Source: JBBDIK01 sp040880465 (GTDB lineage Bacteria; Actinomycetota; UBA4738; JBBDHU01). Taken from it: a stretch of 31,233 nt of DNA. A program made the translations under genes and the position numbers. The stretch covers positions 1 through 31,233 of the forward strand of contig JBBDIK010000006.1 of NCBI GenBank assembly GCA_040880465.1. The letters are read 5' to 3'. The notes under the pieces were generated by a model. The model saw nothing but the letters and a program-made list of their open reading frames with translations. It was not told the DNA's origin and did not search any database. Shown here piece after piece: positions 22,801 to 30,440 of this stretch. Each line of letters starts with the position of its first letter. Position 1 is the first letter of the stretch.

Positions 22801-23813
22801 CCGGACGCGCCTGCCCGGCGGATCTTCTCGCCACCCATCACCGCACCCGCCGGGACCGACGCACCCTCTCCGAGCACACAGCCGTCGACCCTCGCATCCT
22901 CACCCACTGAGGCCGAGGGACCCAACACCGTTCCGACGACCTTCGCGTTCCGCCCGACCGAGGCGCCAGCAAGCACGACCGAATCCTCGATCTCGGCACC
23001 CTCGGCAACCACCGCCCGTTCGCCGACGACGACCCAGCGACCGAGCTGCGAGCGCAGGTCGACCTCGGCCGTCGGGTCGATGAACGGTGCTACCACCTCG
23101 GACTCGAACCCGACGCGGCCCTCGAGGATGTCGAAGTGGGCCCGGAGGTAGTTCTCGGGCGTTCCGAGGTCCAGCCAGTAGCAGTCGGAGCCGAAGGCCG
23201 TCATCGCCAGTCCCCGTTCGATCAAGACGGGGAAGATCTCGCGCTCGATGGAGGTGTTCGCACCGCGCGGGAAGTCCTGCACCACGACCGGATCGATCAG
23301 ATACGTGCCCGCGTTCACGTCACCTGGGATCGGATCCTCCGGCTTCTCTCGGAACTCAAGGATGCGACCACCGTCGTCCGTGATCACCAAGCCGAACGCG
23401 CGCGCGTCGTCAACGTGGAAGGTGGAGATCGACACCACCGAGCCCCGTTCGTGGTGCGCCGCAAGCATCTCAGTGAGGTTGAGGTCCGTCAGGATGTCAC
23501 CGTTCAGCACGAAGAACGGGTCCCCGCCCACCTGGTCGAGAGCATTCAGCACCGCCCCGCCCGTTCCGAGCGGCTCCGTCTCCGTGATCCACGTGATCTT
23601 GGGGTCGCCGTGACGCTCCTCGATGAAGCTGGCGAAGTTCGCGCCGAGGTACGGGGAGGACAGGATGATCTCGTGCACACCGTGCGCGACGAGGTGATCG
23701 AGCACGTGGTGCAGGAACGGCCGGCCCATCAGGGGAAGGAGCGGCTTGGGCAGAGTCTCAGTGAGCGGACGCATGCGCGTACCCTCGCCGCCGACCAACA
23801 CCACGGCTTTCAT
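22797..23813 (-). CDS. Sugar-1-phosphate nucleotidyltransferase (GDP-mannose pyrophosphorylase-like)
   Basis: This 338-aa enzyme makes a nucleotide sugar from a sugar-1-phosphate. The N-terminal nucleotidyltransferase domain has VLVGGEGTRMRPLTETLPKPLLP (signature G-x-G-T-R-x2-P-L-T, about 8-20), the catalytic NGDILTDLN near 105 and EFREKPE. From about 245 on, hexapeptide repeats form a left-handed beta helix (IEDSVVLAGASVGRNAKVVG). This layout resembles mannose-1-P guanylyltransferase Rv3264c and its kin, and phosphomannomutase in the same window supports mannose. Glucose-1-P (RmlA-like) specificity cannot be excluded. The ATG at 23813 has GGGGAGGA upstream and overlaps the WbbL-like stop by 4 nt. 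It is the last gene of the glycan operon. Confidence 0.9.
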   Translation of the reverse strand: MKAVVLVGGEGTRMRPLTETLPKPLLPLMGRPFLHHVLDHLVAHGVHEIILSSPYLGANFASFIEERHGDPKITWITETEPLGTGGAVLNALDQVGGDPFFVLNGDILTDLNLTEMLAAHHERGSVVSISTFHVDDARAFGLVITDDGGRILEFREKPEDPIPGDVNAGTYLIDPVVVQDFPRGANTSIEREIFPVLIERGLAMTAFGSDCYWLDLGTPENYLRAHFDILEGRVGFESEVVAPFIDPTAEVDLRSQLGRWVVVGERAVVAEGAEIEDSVVLAGASVGRNAKVVGTVLGPSASVGEDARVDGCVLGEGASVPAGAVMGGEKIRRAGASG

Positions 23814-24658
23814 CGCGTCCTCCCCCTCGTCACCAGCGCGGCCCGGGCCATCACCACGAGCCACGCGACCGGCAGCAGTGGTCGCTTCCACCCCGTCAGC
23901 ACGAACTTGCGAACGTACCGGTAGATGCTCCGCGAATGTTCCCACACCATCCTCGGGTTGCCGCGCGTCGACACCCCGCGCTCGTGGCGGACCTCCATGA
24001 CCGGCGTGAACAGCACCCGCCACCCTTCCCGGCGCATCCTGGTGCAGAGGTCGGCGTCCTCCGCGTACATGAAGTATCCGGGATCGAAGGCGCCCACCCG
24101 GTCAACCGCGTCCCGACGAAGGAACATGCAGGACCCCGAGACCCAATCCACCTCGCGCTCGCTGGTGCGGTCCCAGTCGGCCAGCGTGTAGGCCTGCGTG
24201 AACCGGTTGTCCTTCGAGAAAGGCCCGATCAACGCGTGGCCCAGAGCATCGGCGAGCTTCGGGATGCGCCGTGCCGACGGATACACCGTTCCGTCGGTCT
24301 CGCGGACCAGCGGCCCGATGATCGCGACCCGCGACCGGGCGTCGGCCAACGTCAGGACCTCTGCGAACGTGCCGGCGATAACCATCGCGTCAGGATTGAC
24401 GACGAAGACCCAGGGTGCGTTCGTCGCATGGATGCCCTGGTCGGCTGCCGCGGCGAACCCCACGTTCTCTTCGTTGCGGACCAGTCGAACCGCAGGATGG
24501 ACCTCCAGCGCCCGTTCCGCGCTCCCGTCTCGCGATGCGTTGTCCACGATGACGACGTCGAGATCGGTCCCGGCCGCCGCCCGATCGAGCGCCCCGAGAC
24601 AGGCCAGCAGATGCCCCCCGGCGTTGTAGTTCACGATGACGACGTCGAGATCGGCCAC
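23810..24658 (-). CDS. WbbL-like rhamnosyltransferase, GT2
   Basis: This 282-aa GT-A glycosyltransferase starts DLDVVIVNYNAGGHLLACL, followed by DVVIVDNASRDGS, NEENVGFAAAADQG and the metal-binding region VVNPDAM. The acceptor part has VSGSCMFLRRDAVDRVGAFDPGYF, then MYAEDADLCTRMRREGW. These match WbbL, which adds L-rhamnose to decaprenyl-PP-GlcNAc to start the arabinogalactan linker in mycobacteria, or O-antigen rhamnosyltransferases. The exact acceptor is inferred. The start is GTG. A short C-terminal hydrophobic stretch (LLPVAWLVVMARAAL) may bind the membrane. It lies 20 nt after the EamA-like gene and overlaps the pyrophosphorylase gene, the same pairing as Rv3265c-Rv3264c. Confidence 0.88.
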   Translation of the reverse strand: MADLDVVIVNYNAGGHLLACLGALDRAAAGTDLDVVIVDNASRDGSAERALEVHPAVRLVRNEENVGFAAAADQGIHATNAPWVFVVNPDAMVIAGTFAEVLTLADARSRVAIIGPLVRETDGTVYPSARRIPKLADALGHALIGPFSKDNRFTQAYTLADWDRTSEREVDWVSGSCMFLRRDAVDRVGAFDPGYFMYAEDADLCTRMRREGWRVLFTPVMEVRHERGVSTRGNPRMVWEHSRSIYRYVRKFVLTGWKRPLLPVAWLVVMARAALVTRGRTR

Positions 24659-24678
24659 GGCCGGGACCTCTGACTCGC

Positions 24679-25101
24679 TCAGGCGGGACCGCGGGAGACC
24701 AGCACGATCCCCGCGATGATGAGCGCGACCCCCGCCCAGCGCGTCGGGCTCACCGGCTCATCGGCGATGAACTTGCCGTACAGCAGGATGATGACGTAGG
24801 TGAGCGACGCGAACGGGTAGGCGAACGACAGCGGTGCTCGCGACAGGACCGCCAACCACACGAGCGCCGACAGGCCGAACGTCAAGAGCCCGATCCACAC
24901 CAGCGGGGTCATAGCCGCGGCTTTCAGCGACATGACCGACGTGGGGGTGAAGGCGCCGCTGCGGGTCGTGACCTGGATCATGCCCTGCTTCAGCATGATC
25001 TGGGCAACCGCAGCGAGGACGACCGACAGGAGGATGGTTGCGATCAGCATCGTGTGACTCTCTTTCGCCTCGGGGGCATCGACTTCCGGGATGTCCGACA
25101 T
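24679..25101 (-). CDS. EamA/SMR-like four-helix membrane protein, possible lipid-sugar flippase subunit
   Basis: This 140-aa protein has four membrane helices (about 18-38, 62-82, 85-106 and 115-136) in the small drug/metabolite-transporter layout. It contains VAQIMLKQGM in helix 1, a typical EamA/SMR feature, and PLSFAYPFASLTYVIILLYGKF. Small DMT proteins such as ArnE/ArnF move undecaprenyl-linked sugars, and location inside a glycan operon between GT4 and WbbL-like genes suggests a comparable job; this is inference. The start at 25101 shares one nt with the GT4 stop (TGATG). An ATG at 25050 with AAAGAGAG upstream is an alternative that would remove 17 hydrophilic residues. Confidence 0.82.
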   Translation of the reverse strand: MSDIPEVDAPEAKESHTMLIATILLSVVLAAVAQIMLKQGMIQVTTRSGAFTPTSVMSLKAAAMTPLVWIGLLTFGLSALVWLAVLSRAPLSFAYPFASLTYVIILLYGKFIADEPVSPTRWAGVALIIAGIVLVSRGPA

Positions 25102-26261
25102 CAGTGCTGGGCCGCTCGGTGCAGGACCTTGGCCGTCTGCCGGGCCGTTTCCTCCCAGCTGAACGTGCGGGCGCGACGAGGTCCTGCTTCGCGGAGCCGG
25201 GCCCGAAGTTCGGCGTCGCGCATGAGACGCTCCATGCCGTCGGCGATCGAACCGCTCTCGTAGGGGTCGACCAAAACGGCGTCGTCGCCTACGACCTCCG
25301 GCAGCGAGGACAGATCGGAGGTCAGGACCGGGGTCCCGCAGGCCATCGCCTCGAGCACCGGAAGTCCGAACCCCTCGTAGACCGACGGATAGACGAGCGC
25401 CTCTGCACCCGTGAGCAACGCGAGCTTCTCGGCCTCGGATACGTACCCCGTCAGGATGACCTGGTCGCGCGCCGACGGCGGCAGGGCCCGCACGGCCGAA
25501 TCGACCATGTCCTTGCCGCCGGGGACCCAGGGCACGGGCGAGCCGGCGAGGACGAGGTTCGGGCGAACATCGTCGGGCACCTTTCCGAACGCGCGGAGCA
25601 TCATCCGCAGGTTCTTTCGCGGTTCGAGCCCGCCGATGAACAGGAAGTACGGACCGTCGACCCCGTAGGTCGTGCGCGTGGTCTCGACATCCTCCGGCGC
25701 GGCCGGCTTGATCGCGTCCATGTCGACACCGGAAAGAACCGCGGTCACCCTCTCGGGAGCGACATCGTAGATGTCGATCAGATCCCGGCGGGTAGCCTCG
25801 GAAACCGTGACGATCTCGGCCGCGTTCTTCAGCGCGCGATCGAAGTACGTGAGCCAGTACGTGTTCACGTGCGGCGCCGTCTCCGGCAAGATCTTGAACG
25901 CCAGGTCGTGCACGGTGAGCACCAGACCTTTGCTGTTGGTCGCCGGCGGCAGGTAGTTCGGCGCGAACAGCGCGTCGAACTTCGTGAACCACTCAACCTT
26001 CGGGATCTCGAGGCGGTTGTTGAGCCGGGAATAGATCCGGCCGGGGAACGCGACGCCGCGCTCAACCAGGTTCGGCGTGTCTTGATCCTCGAAGTAGCGA
26101 CGCTTGTTCATGAGGCCCCGGAAATGCAGGTACCAGGCCACGTAGGTCGCCTCCGGGTCGACTTCCGGCAACCAGCGGATCAGATGTCGCGTGTACCATC
26201 CGATGCCGGTCTTGCGCCTATCGACCGCCGAGGTCGCGTCGACCACGATCCGCACGCTCAC
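25101..26261 (-). CDS. Glycosyltransferase family 4 (GT-B)
   Basis: This 386-aa retaining glycosyltransferase has an N-terminal acceptor half that starts VRIVVDATSAVDRRKTGIGWYTRHL. The family hinge region has VTVSEATRRDLIDIY, and the donor-binding half has YFLFIGGLEPRKNLRMMLRAF, then GYVSEAEKLALLTGAEALVYPSVYEGFGLPVLEAMACGTPV with the E-x7-E motif. A mannosyl- or other hexosyltransferase is likely; the donor cannot be read. It has no membrane helix and probably acts on the inner leaflet. The GTG start overlaps the wzt stop by 4 nt, and its stop overlaps the EamA-like start, so it is tightly coupled on both sides. Confidence 0.92.
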   Translation of the reverse strand: MSVRIVVDATSAVDRRKTGIGWYTRHLIRWLPEVDPEATYVAWYLHFRGLMNKRRYFEDQDTPNLVERGVAFPGRIYSRLNNRLEIPKVEWFTKFDALFAPNYLPPATNSKGLVLTVHDLAFKILPETAPHVNTYWLTYFDRALKNAAEIVTVSEATRRDLIDIYDVAPERVTAVLSGVDMDAIKPAAPEDVETTRTTYGVDGPYFLFIGGLEPRKNLRMMLRAFGKVPDDVRPNLVLAGSPVPWVPGGKDMVDSAVRALPPSARDQVILTGYVSEAEKLALLTGAEALVYPSVYEGFGLPVLEAMACGTPVLTSDLSSLPEVVGDDAVLVDPYESGSIADGMERLMRDAELRARLREAGPRRARTFSWEETARQTAKVLHRAAQH

Positions 26262-27436
26262 AGGTCCTCCACGTCCACGTCTGTTCGGATGTAGGCCACC
26301 GCCGGACGATCGGTAGCGGCCGGGATGGCGAACCCTTCCTGGTGCTCCTTGATGCCGTACACGGTCTGCTCGTCGCGGGACCGTACCAGAGCCGTTAGCG
26401 TGTACTCCCCGCTCGTGTAGGGCAATGCATGGAGCGTGAACCGGAACCGCCGCTTGCCTTCGAACCGACCCAGGTTCACCCCGAGGTTCGCGGTGTTCTC
26501 CGAGTATTCGAGGATCTCGTGCTGGTCGTGGATGCGGATCACGACGACCGGGTCGTCGATGGAGTCGGCGGTGCGAACATCTACCTGGATCGTGAGGTCG
26601 TCCCCGGGCGCCATCGCCAACGGGCTCCGGCCATCCGTCGCGAACGTCTGCACCGACATGATCTCGACCTCGCCGGTAGGGTGCGACTCGATGACGGCGA
26701 CCTCGTCGCCCAACAGCACCCGCCGGTATTCGTCGACCGCCTCCTGGGCGCTCCCCGCCACATGCATCCGGCCCTCCACGAGCATCATCGCCTCGGTGCA
26801 GATGGCCAGGACCTGATCCACGACGTGGGTCACGAACACGATCGTGCGCCCTTCCTGCTGGAAGTGCGTGATCCGATCAAGGCACTTCTTCTGGAACCCC
26901 TCATCGCCGACCGCCAGCACTTCGTCGATCAGCAACACGTCCGGATCCACGTGGACCGCGACCGAGAACCCGAGCCGTACGAACATGCCCGAAGAATAGA
27001 ACTTGACCTTGGTGTCGATGAACTCCTCGAGGCCCGCGAACGCCACGATCTCGTCGAAGACCTTGTCGGTCTCTTTGCGCGTGAGCCCCAGGATCGACGC
27101 GTTCAGATAGACGTTCTCGCGGCCGGTCAGTTCCTGGTGGAAACCGGCTCCGAGTTCCAACAGGGCGGCGATCCGGCCCCGGGTCGTCACCGTCCCCCGC
27201 GTCGGCCGCAGGATACCCGAGATGATCTTGAGCAGCGTGGTCTTGCCGGAGCCGTTCGGACCGATGAGGCCGACCGTGGTCCCCGGCCTGATGTCGTAGG
27301 TGACGTCGCGGAGCGCCCAGAAGTCGTCGGCTCGGCGCCGGGTGTGCATGATCCGGGCTTTGAGCGACGTCGGCGCCTCCTTGACGATCTTGAACGCCTT
27401 GGACACGTCGGCGATCTGAACGGCCGGTTCGCCCAT
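26258..27436 (-). CDS. wzt: Polysaccharide ABC exporter ATPase with C-terminal glycan-binding domain
   Basis: This 392-aa Wzt-type protein powers export of lipid-linked glycans. The ATPase domain (about 1-240) has Walker A GPNGSGKTT (59-67), a Q-loop region, the signature YSSGM (147-151), Walker B DVLLIDE (166-172) and the switch His (H204 in FVTHV). A C-terminal beta-sandwich (about 245-385) carries ATDGRSPLAMAPGDDLTIQVDV and IRIHDQHEILEYSENTANLGV. Such domains in Wzt proteins recognise a capped polymer before export. The ATG at 27436 shares one nt with the wzm stop. A longer open frame to 28372 is only the other-frame reading of wzm. Teichoic-acid exporters (TagH) are the nearest alternative. 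Confidence 0.93.
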   Translation of the reverse strand: MGEPAVQIADVSKAFKIVKEAPTSLKARIMHTRRRADDFWALRDVTYDIRPGTTVGLIGPNGSGKTTLLKIISGILRPTRGTVTTRGRIAALLELGAGFHQELTGRENVYLNASILGLTRKETDKVFDEIVAFAGLEEFIDTKVKFYSSGMFVRLGFSVAVHVDPDVLLIDEVLAVGDEGFQKKCLDRITHFQQEGRTIVFVTHVVDQVLAICTEAMMLVEGRMHVAGSAQEAVDEYRRVLLGDEVAVIESHPTGEVEIMSVQTFATDGRSPLAMAPGDDLTIQVDVRTADSIDDPVVVIRIHDQHEILEYSENTANLGVNLGRFEGKRRFRFTLHALPYTSGEYTLTALVRSRDEQTVYGIKEHQEGFAIPAATDRPAVAYIRTDVDVEDL

Positions 27437-28350
27437 CACAGCTCCTCGGCGAAGTCCGCCGACCGGTTGAAGAACACGCGCCACGTGAACCAGAGCAGCA
27501 GGAGTGACCCCACGATCACACCGACCTGCAACAGTGCGAGGCCGCCGATGCTCATGTCGATCAGGATCGGGTTCGGCGCACCCGGCGGCTGCACCTCCGC
27601 GTAGAACGCCCGCTGGAACCCGAAGACGATGTCGGCGAGGGGATTCAGCACCATGTAGACGGGGAACAGGTTGATCCCTCCTACGTCGGAGAGGGTCTTC
27701 TGTAGGAACCCTGCCGGATACACCAGCGGGGTGAACCAGAACCAGACGAGGAGCGCGTTCGCCAAGAGGTGCTGGGTATCGCGATACCGAACGTTCAGCG
27801 CGGCCACGAACAGACTGATCGCCACGGTGAACGTGATGAGCGCGACCAGCGCCAGCGGGAACAGCAGCACGTTCAGACCGAGGAATGGATACGCGAAGGC
27901 GATCATGACGATCAGCAGAACGATCGTCTGCAGGATGAAGTCGACGAACGACGTGCCCACAGACGACAGCGGCAGGATCTCCTTGGGGAAGTACACCTTC
28001 TTGACGAGGCTGGTGTTGTCCACGACCGACTTGACGGCCAGCGTCAGTGACCCCGAGAACATCGTCCACGCGATGATCCCCGACAACAGGTAGACCGGGA
28101 ACGCGGGGATGTCCGACTTGAGGACGAACGTGAAGACGAACGAGAAGATGGCCAGGTACAGGATCGGGTTGAGCATCGACCACGCCACACCCAGGATCGA
28201 CTGCGTGTACTTGACCTTGAGATCCTTGCGGACCAGGTTCGTCAGGATCTCGCGGTAGGCCCAAACGTCGCGCGCGCGAGCGAGCGGACGCAGTCGTGGA
28301 GACTCGGACGTCCGGACGGTGGTTCGGTCGGTCCTGGCGGTGGTAGCCAT
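27436..28350 (-). CDS. wzm: Polysaccharide ABC exporter permease
   Basis: This 304-aa ABC-2 type permease has a cytosolic amphipathic N-terminus (RDVWAYREILTNLVRKDLKVKY), then six membrane helices. The family stretch YTQSILGVAWSMLNPILYLAIF leads into helix 1. SLVKKVYFPKEILPLSSV is the conserved loop of Wzm/TagG proteins, and FNRSADFAEEL closes the protein. It forms the channel for the Wzt ATPase. It is the first gene of the six-gene glycan operon. The ATG at 28350 is close behind a TAGACT hexamer (12 nt) with no ribosome site, so the mRNA leader is probably only a few nt. Confidence 0.93.
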   Translation of the reverse strand: MATTARTDRTTVRTSESPRLRPLARARDVWAYREILTNLVRKDLKVKYTQSILGVAWSMLNPILYLAIFSFVFTFVLKSDIPAFPVYLLSGIIAWTMFSGSLTLAVKSVVDNTSLVKKVYFPKEILPLSSVGTSFVDFILQTIVLLIVMIAFAYPFLGLNVLLFPLALVALITFTVAISLFVAALNVRYRDTQHLLANALLVWFWFTPLVYPAGFLQKTLSDVGGINLFPVYMVLNPLADIVFGFQRAFYAEVQPPGAPNPILIDMSIGGLALLQVGVIVGSLLLLWFTWRVFFNRSADFAEEL

Positions 28351-28362
28351 GCGAACACGCCG

Positions 28363-28368
28363 AGTCTA
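28363..28368 (-). promoter_or_regulatory. Candidate extended -10 for the wzm operon
   Basis: The minus strand reads TTGCTAGACT, i.e. TGN plus TAGACT, with 12 nt to the wzm ATG. It lies in the 100-bp gap that also separates the glycan operon from the accessory segment. Confidence 0.5.
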
Positions 28369-28450
28369 GCAAGGGGAACTATCCCTTCCCGGGCGGTAGG
28401 GGGCGGTCATAATGTCACACCGCCGACTAGTCACTGTGCGGCGCCTTCCC

Positions 28451-29230
28451 TCACTCAGGCTCGTCTTGGTTCCAACGCTCTCCCAGCGCCTCAAAGGCCT
28501 TGTCTCCAATCGCATCCTTAGGCGGCCACCCGATTGGGCGACTCGGCAGGGGCCAGATCTGATCGAGGGCCGTGGACCAATTCCCTCGCTCAAGAAGCGA
28601 CGGGGGCAAGACCACGCCCGACGCGAACCGCTCGGCCATCCCCTGAATCATGAAGAACTGGAGCAGGACTTGGCCGATCGTGAACTCACAAAAGAGCGCT
28701 GGGTGGGCCTGGGTGAGATTTTCGGGGAGGGCGAGGTGTGAGCGATGGTCGCTGAACCGACCGGACCGACGCCTCGCTCCGCCGTAATCGCCTATCCATA
28801 TCGCCGCATCTTGGGGAGCCCTAGTCTTGCGCCGCAGGTGCTCTCGCTGGTCTTGGGTAAAGAACCACGGACGGTCCTTGCCCATGGTTTCGGTGACCAT
28901 CAGCTTGAGTGTCAGCCAGGCGGCCAGCGCCTGCATCTCTCGAAGGACCAGGCTGTGAGCGTTGCCGTCGACCATGCGAGAGAGGAACGGCTTGACCTGC
29001 CTATCTTCGAGGTCACTACCCCAAACGTTGTTGCATTCTCCGCACAAGACGTGCGGCGCGAGGTTGAGCTTCTTAGCGGGCCAACTCATGTGTCCCCGAC
29101 CGGCGAGAGTTCCTTCGAACTGGAAGGTGGCCCCTGGGCGCATCTTCGAGTACCAGGTCGGCCAGATGTCCTCTTTGGTGAGCGGCGGGGGTGGCTTTGC
29201 CGAACAGAGGATGCACCGCTCCACCTTCAT
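28451..29230 (-). CDS. HNH-like zinc-finger protein of unknown function
   Basis: This 259-aa protein (start ATG at 29230) has an N-terminal CILC pair, then LTKEDIWPTWYSK, then HVLCGECNNVWGSDLEDR. The spacing CxxC, then a loop, then CxxCNN-x-W resembles HNH-type proteins found in mobile regions, where the middle motif usually reads LTKEH-x2-P-x-W. Here the usual His is replaced by Asp (KED), so catalysis by an HNH mechanism is doubtful. The rest (about 90-250, starting LVLREMQALAAWLTLKLMV) is helical and characteristic of that family. Its codon and base composition look less GC-rich than the genes to the left. It diverges from the 58-aa ORF. An upstream ATG at 29269 would overlap that ORF and is less likely. 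Confidence 0.72.
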   Translation of the reverse strand: MKVERCILCSAKPPPPLTKEDIWPTWYSKMRPGATFQFEGTLAGRGHMSWPAKKLNLAPHVLCGECNNVWGSDLEDRQVKPFLSRMVDGNAHSLVLREMQALAAWLTLKLMVTETMGKDRPWFFTQDQREHLRRKTRAPQDAAIWIGDYGGARRRSGRFSDHRSHLALPENLTQAHPALFCEFTIGQVLLQFFMIQGMAERFASGVVLPPSLLERGNWSTALDQIWPLPSRPIGWPPKDAIGDKAFEALGERWNQDEPE

Positions 29231-29238
29231 ATGTGACG

Positions 29239-29250
29239 TAGAATGGAGGA
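29239..29250 (+). promoter_or_regulatory. TAGAAT hexamer fused to a GGAGGA ribosome site
   Basis: TAGAAT (29239-29244, 5 of 6 to consensus) runs directly into GGAGGA (29245-29250), 3 nt before the ATG at 29254. They cannot both work for the same start: a transcript from this -10 would begin past the ribosome site. One of the two is probably chance. Confidence 0.3.
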
Positions 29251-29253
29251 ACG

Positions 29254-29430
29254 ATGCCGAAGAAGGCAAGCGACGATCTATCCCGTAAGGGAGAGCCCAA
29301 GCAGGAAACCGACAAGGGGCTCAAGATTCCTGTCCCCAAGCGTGGGGACTTCCTGCGCGACCTCGGGAAGGCCGCTCCTAAGCCTGGGGAATCCGAGAAA
29401 GAGCCACGCCGAACACCCCGCGACGAGTAG
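29254..29430 (+). CDS. Small charged protein, 58 aa
   Basis: This ORF has ATG at 29254 with GGAGGA upstream and TAG at 29428. The peptide is highly charged (many Lys, Glu, Asp, Arg) with no hydrophobic segment. Its centre, GLKIPVPKRGDFLRDLGKAA, looks like a short conserved core with a predicted strand and helix. I have a weak impression of similar peptides elsewhere but cannot name a family. The last 53 bp overlap the transposase 3' end on the other strand. It diverges from the HNH-like gene across 23 bp. It could be a small regulator or antitoxin-like protein; no function is claimed. Confidence 0.5.
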   Translation: MPKKASDDLSRKGEPKQETDKGLKIPVPKRGDFLRDLGKAAPKPGESEKEPRRTPRDE

Positions 29431-30322
29431 CCGCCTTGCGGTTGTTGTAGCGGAAGGCGTACTCGTCCAGGTAGGACTGCAGGTACTTGGTCGAAACGGC
29501 GTGGTAGTTCCCGCCGATCCCGCGCTTCACGGTCGCCCAGAACCCCTCGATGGTGTTCGTGTGGACATTCCCGCTCACATAGACGCCCTGGGCGTGGTTC
29601 ACGCGGTCGTGGCGGTAGCCCAGGTCCCCCAGGTCCCGGTAGGCGTAGGACTCGTCCGTGTAGACCGTGGAGGACGGCAGGATGCGCTCTTTGGTGGTCG
29701 GCATGAGGTGCTTCTTTCCGGTGCCGCCCACCACCTTAGCGATGACTTTGCCCTGCTCCCCGCTGGCGGCACGCTGAACCATGCCGAGGACGGGGGTCTT
29801 CGATACCCCTCCGGGACCGAGACGAGGACGCTTGTTCTCGTGCTTCCACTTGTCTTTGCCGCCGAAGTAGGACTCGTCTACCTCGACGGTCCCGCCGAGC
29901 TGTTCGTCGCCTTGTTCGAGCAGCGTTCGAATCTTGTTCGCCATGCGCCATGCGGTCTTGTAGGTCACGCCAAGCTCGCGCTCCAGATGCTTGGCCGATA
30001 CCCCGCAGCGAGTGCTGGTCATCAGATACACGGCGTAGAACCACAGCTTGAGCGACGTGGCCGAGTTCTCGAAGATCGTCCCGACCTGCGGGTGGACTCG
30101 GTGCCCGCAGAACTGGCAGGAGTAGGACGCCCGCTTGCGCTCCCGGTGATGGCGCGTCACGCGCTCGCACGTCGGGCAGTAGACCCCATCCGGGTAGCGG
30201 TGCTGCAGCAGCCATTCAAGGCACGCGGCGTCATCGGGGAACTCGCGCTCGAATTCCATGAGGGAGTAGCGCGACTCCGAGGCCGATCCTCGCGTCGGGT
30301 TGTTTCGGTCTGTCTTGGGCAT
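29378..30322 (-). CDS. IS1595-family transposase
   Basis: This 314-aa transposase is apparently intact. An N-terminal zinc ribbon has Cys pairs at 49/52 and 69/72 (YCPTC and CQFC). The catalytic domain has Asp149 in VEVDESYFGGK, Asp223 in YTDESYAY, and HTNTIEGFWATVKRG, where Asn256/Glu259 supply the third acidic or DDE/N position typical of ISXO2-like enzymes. The C-terminus DEYAFRYNNRK is the usual family ending. The ATG at 30322 is preceded by TTGACG-N17-TACTCT only 6 nt away, so translation is probably leaderless; a longer frame from 30400 reads through this promoter. Host-type GC content is moderate. Confidence 0.93.
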   Translation of the reverse strand: MPKTDRNNPTRGSASESRYSLMEFEREFPDDAACLEWLLQHRYPDGVYCPTCERVTRHHRERKRASYSCQFCGHRVHPQVGTIFENSATSLKLWFYAVYLMTSTRCGVSAKHLERELGVTYKTAWRMANKIRTLLEQGDEQLGGTVEVDESYFGGKDKWKHENKRPRLGPGGVSKTPVLGMVQRAASGEQGKVIAKVVGGTGKKHLMPTTKERILPSSTVYTDESYAYRDLGDLGYRHDRVNHAQGVYVSGNVHTNTIEGFWATVKRGIGGNYHAVSTKYLQSYLDEYAFRYNNRKAATRRGVFGVALSRIPQA

Positions 30323-30328
30323 GGGGTA

Positions 30329-30357
30329 AGAGTAGCACAGGGCGGTACCGCCGTCAA
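30329..30357 (-). promoter_or_regulatory. Transposase promoter with palindrome in spacer
   Basis: On the minus strand the -35 TTGACG (30357-30352), a 17-nt spacer and the -10 TACTCT (30334-30329) end 6 nt before the ATG. A perfect 12-bp palindrome GGCGGTACCGCC (30341-30352) fills most of the spacer and touches the -35, an ideal site for a repressor. Confidence 0.65.
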
Positions 30358-30440
30358 GTCCCCTTATGACGCCTGGTCGCGGGTGCCACTGGCCGGGCAC
30401 GGTGGCAACCTAATAGTGGCCCTGACCTGCGGAAATGCCC

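Larger units (their letters stand above)
29378..30357 (-). mobile_element. IS1595-type insertion sequence (minimal extent)
   Basis: The element is recognised from its transposase and promoter. I could not find convincing terminal inverted repeats or target duplications; TAAGGGGACTTGACGG (minus strand, near 30366-30351) could be the upstream end. The coordinates are therefore a minimum and not true ends. Confidence 0.4.

Noticed and set aside
25102..25992. Apparent long N-terminal extension of the EamA-like gene
   Set aside because: It is an out-of-frame reading of the GT4 gene; only the last 140 residues form the four-helix protein.
27437..28372. Apparent 312-aa N-terminal extension of wzt giving a 704-aa fusion
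   Set aside because: The extension is the other-frame reading of wzm. The wzt ATG at 27436 sits in a TGATG overlap, and the domain starts right there.
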